Shown: positions 17,323 through 26,325, counted from the first letter of the stretch. The stretch: DNA of 64,000 bases from DASSUC01 sp035650075 (GCA_035650075.1 DASRII010000526.1:1-64000), one strand, 5' to 3'. Notes: generated from the letters alone by a model not told the origin. Program-made: numbers and translations.

Positions 17323-18570
17323 ATGGTCGACCCAACCGCTACCCCGCTCACCGAGGCCGCCGCCGCTACATATGTCGCCGCCGCCGGCTTCTCCGTCGGC
17401 CCCGTCGGCCGCGTGGGCGTGGAGCTGGAGTATCTGGTACGCGATCCCGTCGCGCCCACGGACCGGCCGTCCATCGCGCGGTTGCTCGCCGCCACCGCCC
17501 ACCTGCCCGCTCCGCTGCCCGGTGGCGGGACCATCACCGTCGAACCCGGAGGTCAGCTCGAACTCTCGTCGGCCGTCGGGGCCAACCTGCAGGAGTGCGT
17601 GGAGGCCGTCGAGGTCGACCTGGCTCTCATCGAGGCGGCCCTGGCCGCCGACGGCCTCGTGCTCGACGGCGCCGGGCTCGACGCCCACCGGCCGCCCGAG
17701 CTGATCACCGATCATCCGCGCTACCAGGCGCTCGCGGCTTATCATGACCGCCGCAACGGCAAGGGCCGCGAGGTGATGTGCAACTCAGCGTCCGTACAGG
17801 TATGCCTCGACTCCGGGGACGACTCGGACGGCTGGGCCGGCTACCGCCGGCGGTGGTGGCTCGCCGACGCGCTCGGCCCGGTCCTGCTCGCGTCCTTTGC
17901 CAACTCGCCCCGGACCACCCGCGGCGGCACGCGCTGGGTCTCCTACCGCCAGGCGCTGCGGTTCGGCACTGATCCGAGCCGGACCCGCGCACCCCGGCTG
18001 ACCGCCGACCCGCGGACCGCGTGGGCGCGCTACGCCCTGTCGGCCAAGGTCGCCATGATCGCGCATCCCGAGCCGGAGCCCTGGCACGTGCCCAGCGGGC
18101 TCACGATGCGCGGCTGGCTGCGCGGGCACGGTCCGCGCCCGGTGACGTTGGACGATCTCGAGCGGCATCTCGGCACACTCGTGCCGCCGGTGCGGCCGCG
18201 CGGGTACCTCGAGTTCCGCATGATCGATCAGCAGTCCGCCGACGGTTGGGTCGTGCCGTTGGCCGTGGTGACCGCGCTCCTGGACGACCCGATCGCGGCC
18301 GAGGCCGCCGCCGAGGCGACCGAGCCACTGCGGTCGCCGCTGCGACGGCACCGCGACTGGCTGGCGTCCGCCCGGACCGGTCTGGCCGATCCCGACCTGG
18401 CCGCCGCGGCGCGCTCCTGCTTCGAGGCGGCGGCGGCAGCGCTCGGCCGCATGGGCGCCGCCGCGCAGGTGCGGTCCGCGGTCGAGACATTCATCGACCG
18501 GTACGTCGTACGCGGGCGCTGCCCGTCCGACGATGGGGTAGTGGTACCGATCCGGCAGCTCGTTCACTGA
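17323..18570 (+). CDS. egtA: Glutamate-cysteine ligase, ergothioneine type
   Basis: 415 residues. It has the ATP-grasp-like GCS2 core: GRVGVELEYLV near the N-terminus, TVEPGGQLELSS, then MCNSASVQVCLD. EgtA makes gamma-glutamylcysteine, the sulfur donor in actinobacterial ergothioneine synthesis. Length fits EgtA rather than bacterial GshA. The ATG at 17323 follows GGGGGA. Unusually, egtB, egtC and egtD are not next to it; upstream lies the P450 remnant and downstream a convergent ABC exporter that it overlaps by 7 bases. Confidence 0.85.
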   Translation: MVDPTATPLTEAAAATYVAAAGFSVGPVGRVGVELEYLVRDPVAPTDRPSIARLLAATAHLPAPLPGGGTITVEPGGQLELSSAVGANLQECVEAVEVDLALIEAALAADGLVLDGAGLDAHRPPELITDHPRYQALAAYHDRRNGKGREVMCNSASVQVCLDSGDDSDGWAGYRRRWWLADALGPVLLASFANSPRTTRGGTRWVSYRQALRFGTDPSRTRAPRLTADPRTAWARYALSAKVAMIAHPEPEPWHVPSGLTMRGWLRGHGPRPVTLDDLERHLGTLVPPVRPRGYLEFRMIDQQSADGWVVPLAVVTALLDDPIAAEAAAEATEPLRSPLRRHRDWLASARTGLADPDLAAAARSCFEAAAAALGRMGAAAQVRSAVETFIDRYVVRGRCPSDDGVVVPIRQLVH

Positions 18571-19325
18571 TCGGCGAAGTCCAGGGTGCCGTCCCGGCGG
18601 CCACGCTGGACGAGCCGCTGGAAGGTCAGCACGCCCAGGCCCAGCCAGCAGAGCCCGACCAAGGCCTCGGCGACGGCGTGCCGGCCGGCCGATCCGAGAT
18701 CACCGGCGAGGACCTGCCGTACCGCGACGAGCCCGTTGGTCAGCGGCAGCGCGTACGCCGCCGAGGTGGGCGGCGGCACGTTGACCCCACACAGCGCCAT
18801 CAACGCCAGGACGCCCAGGTTCGCCACCATGGCTTCCACCGCCCGCAGGCGGACGAGGAGGCCGGCGAGGAACACCCCGGCGCAGTACGCGCTCGCGCCG
18901 ACCAGCACGGTCAGCGGTACCAGCAGCAGGCTGCGCGGCCACGGCAGTGGCAGCCCGAACACCGGGCCGGCGACGAAGAGCGCGCCGAGCGCCGCGAGGA
19001 CCCCGTCGGCGACGAGGTACGCCCCACGGGCGGCGAACACCAGTACCGGGCTCGTCGGGCTGGCCGCCAGCAGAGGCAGGGTGCCGGCTTCCCGTTCCCG
19101 GTTGACCAGGTTCAGGGCCCAGATCCCTTCCAACGCGGCGAGCAGGATCGCGTTGCCGACTAATAGGAACCAGGTCCGCTCGGGCGAACGCAGCAGCGTA
19201 CCGATCAGCGCGAAGAACATCACCTGGGCCAGTACGCGCAGGTACCAGCCGGCCAGCCAGGTCCGCCAGGTGTAGATGGCGGTGTAGTCGGCCAGTCCAC
19301 TTCGGACGGCGTACCAGACGATCAT
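18564..19325 (-). CDS. ABC-2 type transporter permease
   Basis: 253 residues with about six hydrophobic segments and the ABC-2 pattern NREREAGTLPLLAASPTSP in the cytoplasmic region. It is the second permease of the export complex and starts at an ATG overlapping the previous permease stop. Together with the ATPase and first permease it should form a heteromeric drug, lipid or peptide exporter. Confidence 0.88.
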   Translation of the reverse strand: MIVWYAVRSGLADYTAIYTWRTWLAGWYLRVLAQVMFFALIGTLLRSPERTWFLLVGNAILLAALEGIWALNLVNREREAGTLPLLAASPTSPVLVFAARGAYLVADGVLAALGALFVAGPVFGLPLPWPRSLLLVPLTVLVGASAYCAGVFLAGLLVRLRAVEAMVANLGVLALMALCGVNVPPPTSAAYALPLTNGLVAVRQVLAGDLGSAGRHAVAEALVGLCWLGLGVLTFQRLVQRGRRDGTLDFADQ

Positions 19326-20095
19326 TTCAGCCCCATTTCGCCGTTGTGCCGCAGGCGTCCCAGGATTCGGCGCATGAGTGCGGTCGCGAGCAGCAATTCG
19401 GCGCAGCCCAGTCCCACGACGGCGGCGACGCGTGCCACCGCGTCCGGTACCGGTGCCGGCTCGAGTGCCGCCCGCAGCAGGTCCGCCGACCACGACAGGA
19501 ATACGAGTCTGCTCACCGGGTGTGACCATCCGGGCAGTAGCGCGACTGGTACCAGGACTCCGCCGAGAACGTAGAACGGGTACGTTGCCGTGTTCGAGAA
19601 CGTGATGGCACTGCGGGCAAGCACGAACAGTCCCGCCATCAGCAGCGCGGTAGCCGCGATGGCGAACGCCGTCGCGACCACCGTCGCGCCCAGCACCGCC
19701 GGGTGGTAGACGGCGATCCGGGCCCGCAACAGGTACCGGGCCACGAGCCAGATCTCCACAGTGGACAGCGAGCCGACGGCTGTGACCGCGAGCACCCGGC
19801 CGAATACCACGGTTGCGAAGTCCGTCGGCGCCGCCGCGTGCAGCTCCAGCGTCTCCGCGCCCCGGTCTCGCTGGATCACGGCTCCGCCGTGCAGCAGCGC
19901 GAAGCTCCACAGGGTGATGAGGATCGGGGCGACGACCGCGTACCCGCCGAGGTCCGTTCGCCCCGCGTGCCGCAGCACCATCAGGAATATCAGGGTGAAC
20001 ACCGGACCGGCTATCGCCGGGAACACCAGATCCGGCTGATGCCGAAAGAACGCCAGCTGCAGCCGGCCGCCGGCCGATATCCCGCGCATGCTCAC
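19322..20095 (-). CDS. ABC-2 type transporter permease
   Basis: 257 residues, about six hydrophobic segments, with QRDRGAETLELHAAAPTDF as the cytoplasmic signature. The GTG start overlaps the ATPase stop (GTGA); ATG 20089 is an alternative. It pairs with the downstream permease and the upstream ATPase. Confidence 0.88.
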   Translation of the reverse strand: MSMRGISAGGRLQLAFFRHQPDLVFPAIAGPVFTLIFLMVLRHAGRTDLGGYAVVAPILITLWSFALLHGGAVIQRDRGAETLELHAAAPTDFATVVFGRVLAVTAVGSLSTVEIWLVARYLLRARIAVYHPAVLGATVVATAFAIAATALLMAGLFVLARSAITFSNTATYPFYVLGGVLVPVALLPGWSHPVSRLVFLSWSADLLRAALEPAPVPDAVARVAAVVGLGCAELLLATALMRRILGRLRHNGEMGLK

Positions 20096-21039
20096 ACCGC
20101 CAGTCCACGGTCGCCGATCAGGTCGAGGTAGACCTCCTCCAGACCGGGCGGACTCGTACACAGTGTCGTCACCCCGGATTCGACCAGCAGCCGCAGTACC
20201 GCCTCGAGCGCGTCGGTGTGGTCGACGTGGATCCGGATCGTGTTGCCGTCCCGGTCGACCCGGTCGACGCCGGGCAACGCGTCGAGCTGGCCGAGCGCCT
20301 CGGCGTCCCGGGCGTCGACGGTCACGTACCGGCGGCGGGTCGCCAGACCGGCGAGTGTCCGCGGGGACTCGGTGGCGAGGATCCGGCCGTGGTCGATCAG
20401 AGTCACGCGGTCGCACAGCGCCTCGGCCTCCGCCATGTCGTGGGTGGTGAGCAGCACGGTTCGACCCTCGGTACGCAGTTGTTCGACCAGTCGCCGGAAT
20501 TCGCGCGCCGCCACCGGGTCGAGCCCGGTCGCGGGCTCGTCGAGGAACAGCACCGACGCATCCGCGATCAGCCCGCGTGCGAGATGCAGCCGCTGTTTCA
20601 TCCCACGGGAATACGTCTCGACCCGTTCGTCCGCCCGATCGGCCAACCCGACGCGATCCAAGAGAGAATCGGTGCGTCGCGATATCTCGGCCCGCGGCAG
20701 GCGGTAGAGCGAAGCCCAGTACCGCAGGTTCTGCCGACCGGACAGGCGCGTGTACAGACCTCGCTCGCCGCCGAAGACAATGCCGATCCGGGGTTTGACG
20801 AGTCGTGTGTGGACGGTCACATCGTGGCCGCACACCAGTGCCCGCCCGGACGTCGGCGCCAGTACGGTCGACAAGATCTTGACGAGCGTGGTCTTGCCCG
20901 CGCCGTTGGGTCCCAACAGTCCGTGCACCTGTCCATACGGGACAGTCAGCGAAATCCGGTCCAGCGCGAGCACCTCGCTACCGCGGCGGGGCCGGTATAT
21001 CCGGGTCAGGTTCTCGACAACTACCGCATCGTTGCTCAT
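20092..21039 (-). CDS. ABC transporter ATP-binding protein
   Basis: 315 residues. Walker A GPNGAGKTT, Q-loop region, signature YSRGMKQRL, Walker B VLFLDEPATGLDP and H-loop TTHDMAEAE are all present. The C-terminal ~90 residues form the DrrA-type accessory domain. This is the ATPase of a DrrAB-like exporter with two permease genes downstream. It is divergent from the MerR gene, so it is probably controlled from the dyad at 21063. Confidence 0.93.
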   Translation of the reverse strand: MSNDAVVVENLTRIYRPRRGSEVLALDRISLTVPYGQVHGLLGPNGAGKTTLVKILSTVLAPTSGRALVCGHDVTVHTRLVKPRIGIVFGGERGLYTRLSGRQNLRYWASLYRLPRAEISRRTDSLLDRVGLADRADERVETYSRGMKQRLHLARGLIADASVLFLDEPATGLDPVAAREFRRLVEQLRTEGRTVLLTTHDMAEAEALCDRVTLIDHGRILATESPRTLAGLATRRRYVTVDARDAEALGQLDALPGVDRVDRDGNTIRIHVDHTDALEAVLRLLVESGVTTLCTSPPGLEEVYLDLIGDRGLAV

Positions 21040-21062
21040 GGCCCGACCCTGGCACTTCGAGC

Positions 21063-21075
21063 TGACTTGAAGTCA
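21063..21075. promoter_or_regulatory. MerR-type operator dyad TGACTTGAAGTCA
   Basis: A 13-bp near-perfect palindrome lies between the divergent ABC ATPase (start 21039) and MerR (start 21086) genes. Sequence type and location fit the spacer-located operators that MerR proteins use to untwist promoters. Confidence 0.65.
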
Positions 21076-21085
21076 AATGGTGTGC

Positions 21086-21475
21086 ATGGATCTGATCCCC
21101 ATCGGTGAGGCCGCCCGCCGGCTCGGGGTCAACGCCTCGGCTTTGCGGTACTACGAAGAGCGCGGACTCGTCCGGCCCGCAACGCGCCGCGGTGGCCGGC
21201 GCATGTACGGCCCGGAACAGCTGCGCCGGTTGGCGTTCGTCGGCATGATGCAACGCCTCGGGCTGAGTCTGGATACCGCATCCGCGATTCTCGACGAGCC
21301 ACCCGACCGTTGGCGGAGCGTCATCGTCGAGCAGTTGGCGGCCCTCGACAAACTGATCGCGCTCGCCACCGAGGCGCGTACGTTCCTGCATGAGGCGCTG
21401 CGCTGTCCTGCCGAGCATCCGGTGTACGAGTGCCCGTACACGATTGACGCGCTCGACCAAAGACTAGGACAGTGA
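21086..21475 (+). CDS. MerR family transcriptional regulator
   Basis: 129 residues. The N-terminal HTH IGEAARRLGVNASALRYYEERGLV is followed by a wing, a dimerisation helix and a short C-terminus with two cysteines (LRCPAEHPVYECPY) that could bind metal or sense redox state. ATG 21086 is preferred; ATG 21077 would begin two bases after the putative operator. It probably controls itself and the divergent ABC exporter. Confidence 0.9.
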   Translation: MDLIPIGEAARRLGVNASALRYYEERGLVRPATRRGGRRMYGPEQLRRLAFVGMMQRLGLSLDTASAILDEPPDRWRSVIVEQLAALDKLIALATEARTFLHEALRCPAEHPVYECPYTIDALDQRLGQ

Positions 21476-21630
21476 GGGACCCGCTCTGGTATTCGTGACG
21501 ATCGCTCGATATCGTGCACGGAGGGCAGGCGGACAATGGTTGGTGTGGGAACTCACGGGGTATGGGCGGCGATTTCCAGAAGCGTGAGTTATCTTGTGAA
21601 GGTGATCATCCGTAATTTGGAGGCGTAGTT
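21476..21630. other. lsr2 upstream region
   Basis: 155 bp without a gene. It includes a TTATCT box (around 21590) about 40 bases before the lsr2 ATG and GGAGG 9 bases before it. No strong dyad is seen. Confidence 0.4.
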
Positions 21631-21975
21631 ATGGCACGGAGAGAGGTTGTCGTCCTCGAGGATGACTTGGATGGCGGCAATGCGGCCGAGACGGTCAGGT
21701 TCTCGCTGGACGGTACGTTCTACGAGATCGACCTGAGTGCGAAGAATGCCAAGAAGTTGCGTGATTCGTTGGCTTCCTACGTAGCGGTGGGTCGCAAGGT
21801 TGGTCGTGGCGGCCTCGCGGCCGGTCGGGGTCGTGGTCGCGCATCGTCAGCCGTCGACCGCGAGCAGAACAAGGCGATTCGGGCCTGGGCCAAGAAGGCC
21901 AAGAAGCACGTTGCCGACCGGGGCCGGATTCCCCAGGAGATCATCGACGAGTACCACGCGAAGGCGGGCCGCTGA
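21631..21975 (+). CDS. lsr2: Lsr2 family nucleoid-associated protein
   Basis: 114 residues. The N-terminal dimerisation domain (VRFSLDGTFYEIDLSAKNA) is joined by a Gly/Arg linker rich in RGR to the C-terminal DNA-binding domain (IRAWAKKAKKHVADRGRIP), whose RGR turn enters the minor groove of AT-rich DNA. Lsr2 silences horizontally acquired DNA in actinobacteria. It is likely one of several copies in the genome; this one stands alone with its own RBS (GGAGG). Confidence 0.95.
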   Translation: MARREVVVLEDDLDGGNAAETVRFSLDGTFYEIDLSAKNAKKLRDSLASYVAVGRKVGRGGLAAGRGRGRASSAVDREQNKAIRAWAKKAKKHVADRGRIPQEIIDEYHAKAGR

Positions 21976-22065
21976 CTTCATAGGGTAACGACTAGTCGCA
22001 CTCGAACGGTGACAACACCAGCGCCGGCAGTAGTCGGACCATATCGAGAATGGGTATGTCTGTCC

Positions 22066-22338
22066 TCATTCGACGGTGCGGAGGATCTGCTCGATCGAGC
22101 TCGTTCGGGACCGGAGCTCGGCCACGTCGGCGGCTACCCGTTGTTGAGCATCGAGGGTGGTCTCGGCGAGTTGCTCGTAGCGACGCACGAGCTGGCGGAT
22201 GTCGTCCTCCTGCTTGGCGGAAAGTTTCACCTTGCGGAACTCGAGGACGGTAGCGGCGATGCCGCCGAGAAACAGGAAGACGAAGAACAGAATGCCGAGC
22301 AGGAAGATCGTGTCGGGCCAGGTGGAGTCCGCGGGCAT
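22066..22338 (-). CDS. Small membrane protein with coiled coil
   Basis: 90 residues. A single membrane segment near residues 10-31 (FLLGILFFVFLFLGGIAATV) is followed by a charged helix likely to form a coiled coil to the C-terminus. Its ATG overlaps the ArsR stop (TGATG), so it is the regulator's co-translated partner. Such pairs resemble envelope-stress modules of the PspC/phage-shock type, but no specific family was recognised. Confidence 0.75.
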   Translation of the reverse strand: MPADSTWPDTIFLLGILFFVFLFLGGIAATVLEFRKVKLSAKQEDDIRQLVRRYEQLAETTLDAQQRVAADVAELRSRTSSIEQILRTVE

Positions 22339-22652
22339 CAGGACTGCTCCTTTCTGGTCAGGGTGCGGGCCGCCTCGGCCAACGTCGAGGCGGTCAGGTG
22401 CATATCGAAGTCAGTGACTTCGTAGAACTTCATGGCCTTGCCGTCCTCGGACAACTCCAGGCTGCCGGCGATCAGACCGGCGGCCTCGAGCCGTTGCAGG
22501 TGCATGTGGAGCAGGGGCCGGCTCACTCCGATCTCGCGCGCGAGGCGGCTGGTGTAGTCGCGGCCGCGGGCCAGTCTCGCGATGATGCGTAACCGCAGCG
22601 GGTTGGCCAGTGCCGCCAGCATCTCGACGAGGTCGTCGCCGGACGGCGTCAT
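22338..22652 (-). CDS. ArsR-family winged-helix regulator
   Basis: 104 residues. HTH region DYTSRLAREIGVSRPLLHMHLQ and wing LELSEDGKAMKFYEV. It lacks the CxC metal site of metal-sensing ArsR proteins. It heads a two-gene unit with the coiled-coil membrane protein. The perfect dyad at 22663-22690, 11 bases upstream of the ATG, is probably its own operator and could also control the divergent fusion gene. Confidence 0.9.
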   Translation of the reverse strand: MTPSGDDLVEMLAALANPLRLRIIARLARGRDYTSRLAREIGVSRPLLHMHLQRLEAAGLIAGSLELSEDGKAMKFYEVTDFDMHLTASTLAEAARTLTRKEQS

Positions 22653-22662
22653 GGCTCTCCTA

Positions 22663-22690
22663 TCACATGTAAGCTTTCTCTTACATGTGA
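22663..22690. promoter_or_regulatory. Perfect ArsR operator TCACATGTAAG-N6-CTTACATGTGA
   Basis: Two perfect 11-bp arms lie between the divergent ArsR gene (start 22652) and the response regulator-flavoprotein gene (start 22743). AT-rich arms in a GC-rich intergenic region are typical of a repressor site. Confidence 0.78.
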
Positions 22691-22742
22691 AAGGCTAGCA
22701 CTACTGAGGAGGCGCCGGCAAGCGGAGTGGTTGTATAGGAGG

Positions 22743-24401
22743 ATGGCCAATCCGGCGATCCTGACCGTCGACGACGACCCGGCCGTCTCCCGCGCGGTCG
22801 CCCGCGATCTGCGGCGCCAGTACGGCGAGCGGTACCGCATCGTGCGGGCGAGCAGCGGCGCCGAGGCGCTCGACGCGCTCCGGGAGATCAAGCTGCGCGG
22901 GGACCAGGTCGCGATGCTGCTCGCCGACTACCGGATGCCGCAGATGAACGGCATCCAGTTCCTCGAAGCGGCGATGGACCTGTTCCCGCGGGCGCGCCGG
23001 GTGTTGCTGACGGCGTACGCCGACACCGACGCGGCGATCACCGCGATCAACGTGGTCGACCTCGACCACTACCTGCTCAAGCCGTGGAACCCGCCGGAGG
23101 AGCATCTCTATCCCGTCGTCGACGATCTGCTACAGGCCTGGCAGGCGTCCCCGGACGCGGCCTCGTCGGAGGTACGGGTCGTCGGGCACCGGTGGTCGGT
23201 CCGCTCGTTCAAGGTGCGGGACTTCCTGGCCCGCAACCTCGTGCCGTACCGCTGGTACCTGTCGGACGACCCGGAGGGTGCTCGCCTGCTCGCCGCGGCC
23301 GGAGTGACCGAGGCGGAAGTGCCGCTCGTGGTGACCGGCGAGGGCAAGTCACTGGTGCAGCCGAGCGATGCCGAGCTGGCGGCCAGCGTCGGCCTGGCCA
23401 CCACCGCGGCTTCGGACTTCTACGACGTCGTCGTGGTCGGCGCGGGGCCGGCCGGTCTGGGCGCGGCCGTGTACAGCGGATCCGAAGGGCTGCGGACGGT
23501 CCTGGTGGAGCGCCGGGCCACCGGTGGCCAGGCCGGGCAGAGCAGCCGGATCGAGAACTACCTCGGGTTCCCGGATGGCGTATCGGGATCGCAGTTGACC
23601 GACCGCGCCCGGCGCCAGGCGTTGAAGTTCGGCGTGGAGTTGCTGACCGCCCGTGAGGTGGTGGCTCTGGAGACGACCGGTTCGACGCACGTCGTACGGT
23701 TCAACGACGGCAACCGGATCGCCGCGCACAGTGTCGTATTGGCCACTGGTGTGTCGTACCGCATGCTGGATGTGCCCGGATGTGCCGACCTGACCGGTCG
23801 TGGGGTGTTCTACGGTTCGGCCGCCACCGAGGCGGCAACGTGTGCCGGCCAAGAGGTCTACATCGTCGGCGGGGCGAACTCCGCCGGGCAGGCCGCCGTG
23901 CACTTTTCGCGGTACGCCAGCCGCGTGCACATTCTCGTCCGCGCCGAGAACCTGAACCGGTCCATGTCGCATTACCTCATCGACCAGATCGCGGCAATCG
24001 ACAACATCGAGGTGCATCCGCATACCGAGGTGACGCACGGTACAGGTACCGACCACCTGGAACGGCTCACATTGACCGACACCCGCAGCGGGGAACAGCG
24101 CACCGTCGACACCTCGTGGTTGTTCATCTTCATCGGCGCGGAACCGCGTACCGACTGGCTCGACAAGGTGCTGTCCCGCGACGGGCACGGGTTCCTGCTC
24201 ACCGGTGCCAGCCTGATGACCGATGGGCGCCGGCCGGCGGGTTGGCGGCTACCGCGTGACCCGTACCACCTCGAGTGCAGCGTGCCCGGCGTGTTCGCGG
24301 TCGGCGACGTGCGGGCCGACTCCGTCAAACGAGTCGCCTCCGCGGTCGGCGAGGGAGCGATGGCCGTGTCGTTGATACACCGTTACCTGGAGGCACAGTG
24401 A
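22743..24401 (+). CDS. Response regulator-flavoprotein (thioredoxin reductase-like) fusion
   Basis: 552 residues in three parts. REC domain 1-130 has phosphoacceptor Asp62 (LLADYRMP), Thr90 and Lys113. Residues about 137-215 form a thioredoxin/glutaredoxin-like domain in which the CxxC is replaced (HRWSVRSF). Residues 225-552 form an FAD/NAD(P)H reductase of the TrxB fold with VVVVGAGPAGLGAA and YIVGGANSAGQAA, but without the TrxB CxxC. The output of phosphorylation would therefore be electron-transfer activity rather than DNA binding. The AGGAGG immediately abutting the ATG is oddly close. It is followed by its cognate-looking kinase. Confidence 0.9.
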   Translation: MANPAILTVDDDPAVSRAVARDLRRQYGERYRIVRASSGAEALDALREIKLRGDQVAMLLADYRMPQMNGIQFLEAAMDLFPRARRVLLTAYADTDAAITAINVVDLDHYLLKPWNPPEEHLYPVVDDLLQAWQASPDAASSEVRVVGHRWSVRSFKVRDFLARNLVPYRWYLSDDPEGARLLAAAGVTEAEVPLVVTGEGKSLVQPSDAELAASVGLATTAASDFYDVVVVGAGPAGLGAAVYSGSEGLRTVLVERRATGGQAGQSSRIENYLGFPDGVSGSQLTDRARRQALKFGVELLTAREVVALETTGSTHVVRFNDGNRIAAHSVVLATGVSYRMLDVPGCADLTGRGVFYGSAATEAATCAGQEVYIVGGANSAGQAAVHFSRYASRVHILVRAENLNRSMSHYLIDQIAAIDNIEVHPHTEVTHGTGTDHLERLTLTDTRSGEQRTVDTSWLFIFIGAEPRTDWLDKVLSRDGHGFLLTGASLMTDGRRPAGWRLPRDPYHLECSVPGVFAVGDVRADSVKRVASAVGEGAMAVSLIHRYLEAQ

Positions 24402-24414
24402 AGCGAGGCAGGCA

Positions 24415-25833
24415 ATGACCTCACGGCTGACCCCGGACGAACTGCGGACCCTGTTCCTCTTCGAGGCCCTCGACGACGAGCAACTGGCCTGGCTGGCCGA
24501 GCACGGTTGGGTCGAGGAACACCCGGCCGGGCTGATCTACGCCGAAGGCGAGCCCGCGACGCGGTTCTACGTCCTGCTCTCCGGCACGGTGTCGCTGAGC
24601 CGGCAGGTGCATGGCGACTCGGTCGAGACGAACCGGACCGACCAGCGGGGGGTGTACGCCGGCGCGATGCAGGCATATCTCGGTAGCCAGGTCGCGCAGG
24701 TCTACGCCAACACGTTGCGGGCGCTGACCCCGACGGAGTCTTTCGTCCTGCCGGCCGAGGACTTCGCGACGATGATGCGCACCTGGTTCCCGATCGCCCT
24801 GCACCTCATGGAGGGCCTCTTCTTCGGCATGCGCAACACGCAGACGATCGTGGGGGAGCGGGAACGGCTGCTCGCCCTCGGATCGCTGTCGGCCGGCTTG
24901 ACCCACGAGCTGAACAACCCGGCCGCCGCGGCCGTACGCGCCACCGCGGTGTTGCGTGACCGCGTCGCGGGCATGCGGCACAAGCTCGCACTGATCGCCG
25001 ACGGCCGGCTGGACGGCAGCCAACTGCGGCACCTCGTCGACTTGCAGGAGGAGGCGGTCAAGCGGCTCGCCGCGGCACCGGAGCTGACCCCGATGCAGAC
25101 GAACGATGCCGAGGACGCGCTGGCGGAGTGGCTCGACGCGCGGAACTTCACCGGCGCCTGGGACGTCGCCCCGACCCTCGTGGCGGGCGGCGTCGATCCA
25201 CAGTGGATGGAGCAGGCGGCGGAGACGATCGGCGCGGAGTACCTCGAGCCGGCGGTCCGTTGGCTGACGTACACATTGGACACCGAGCTGCTGATGCGCG
25301 AGATCGACGACTCGGTGGCCCGGATCTCCAACCTGGTCTCCGCGGCCAAGCAGTACTCCCAGTTGGACCGGGCGCCGCACCAGACGGTGGACGTACACGA
25401 TCTGCTCAAGGCGACGCTGGTGATGCTCAACGCCAAGATTCCGGCCGGCGTGACGGTGGTCAAGGAGTTCGACCGCGGCATCCCGCCGATCCCGGCGTAC
25501 GCGGCCGAGCTGAACCAGGTGTGGACGAACCTCATCGACAACGCCCTCGACGCGATGGGTGACTCCGGGACGCTGACGCTGCGTACCGGTACCGACGACG
25601 GGCACGTCTTCGTCGACGTGATCGACACCGGACCCGGTATCGACCCGGCCGTTCGGCCGCGCATCTTCGAGCCGTTCTTCACCACCAAGCCGGTCGGCGA
25701 AGGTACCGGTCTGGGGCTGGACATCTCGTACCGGATCGTGGTGAACAAGCACCACGGTGACATCCGGGTGGACTCGGCGCCCGGATCGACGCGGTTCCGG
25801 GTACTGCTTCCCATCGATAGTCAGGCCGGGTGA
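24415..25833 (+). CDS. Histidine kinase with N-terminal cNMP-binding domain
   Basis: 472 residues, soluble. Residues about 15-125 form a cyclic-nucleotide-binding-like beta roll (AEGEPATRFYVLLSGTVSLSR). The H box LTHELNNPAAAA (about residue 162), N box NLIDNALDAM, G1 DTGPGID and G2 GEGTGLGL follow. It lies 13 bases after the fusion gene, so the kinase probably phosphorylates that REC domain. The pair appears to couple a nucleotide or other small ligand to flavoprotein activity. Confidence 0.9.
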   Translation: MTSRLTPDELRTLFLFEALDDEQLAWLAEHGWVEEHPAGLIYAEGEPATRFYVLLSGTVSLSRQVHGDSVETNRTDQRGVYAGAMQAYLGSQVAQVYANTLRALTPTESFVLPAEDFATMMRTWFPIALHLMEGLFFGMRNTQTIVGERERLLALGSLSAGLTHELNNPAAAAVRATAVLRDRVAGMRHKLALIADGRLDGSQLRHLVDLQEEAVKRLAAAPELTPMQTNDAEDALAEWLDARNFTGAWDVAPTLVAGGVDPQWMEQAAETIGAEYLEPAVRWLTYTLDTELLMREIDDSVARISNLVSAAKQYSQLDRAPHQTVDVHDLLKATLVMLNAKIPAGVTVVKEFDRGIPPIPAYAAELNQVWTNLIDNALDAMGDSGTLTLRTGTDDGHVFVDVIDTGPGIDPAVRPRIFEPFFTTKPVGEGTGLGLDISYRIVVNKHHGDIRVDSAPGSTRFRVLLPIDSQAG

Positions 25834-25869
25834 ATTGACCCCGGATCGTCGACGAGGTCGTCGCACCGG

Positions 25870-26325
25870 GTGTCGGCCGCGATGCGCGACACCGACCGCG
25901 ACCTCGTCTCCGTCGTCGTGGTACGCGCCGACGCCGACATCACTGCACTGTCCGATCTGGACGGTCGGGCGGTCGCTGGCCGGTCTGCCGGTCGGCGGAC
26001 GGTTGTCGGTACGTGGGCACCATCCGGCGACGGCCGTCGACTGGGCCGCCGCCGACGTCGTCCGGCTCGCCGCTCGCGACGAGGCCCGTCACGTGGCGTT
26101 CGGGGTCGCGCACACGGTGCACGTGGTCCCGGCCGATCCGCACTACCTTGGCCGGTTGCGTACCGCGGTCCAGCGGCGGCATGATGCGCTGGCCGATACG
26201 GCCGGACTCAACCGCCAGGTGTTCGACGCGCTCGTGGTGCTCGCCGCCGGCGGCTGAGCGCGATCGGCTTCCTGGACGACGAGGCCGCCGCGCTGTCCGC
26301 GCTGCACACCCGCAACTTCATGTGA
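25870..26325 (+). pseudogene. Decayed PhnD-like and ferritin-like gene pieces
   Basis: Three frames hold fragments. 25870-25965 reads RDLVSVVVVRADADI, typical of PhnD-like phosphonate-binding proteins. About 25985-26257 reads DEARHVAFGVAHTVHVV and HDALADTAGLNRQVFDALV, a ferritin-like di-iron helix pair, ending at a stop. 26262-26325 continues in another frame with IGFLDDEAAALSALHTRNFM, the expected C-terminus. So a binding-protein gene and a ferritin-like gene have fused and lost their middles. Both probably once followed the kinase operon. Confidence 0.65.
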
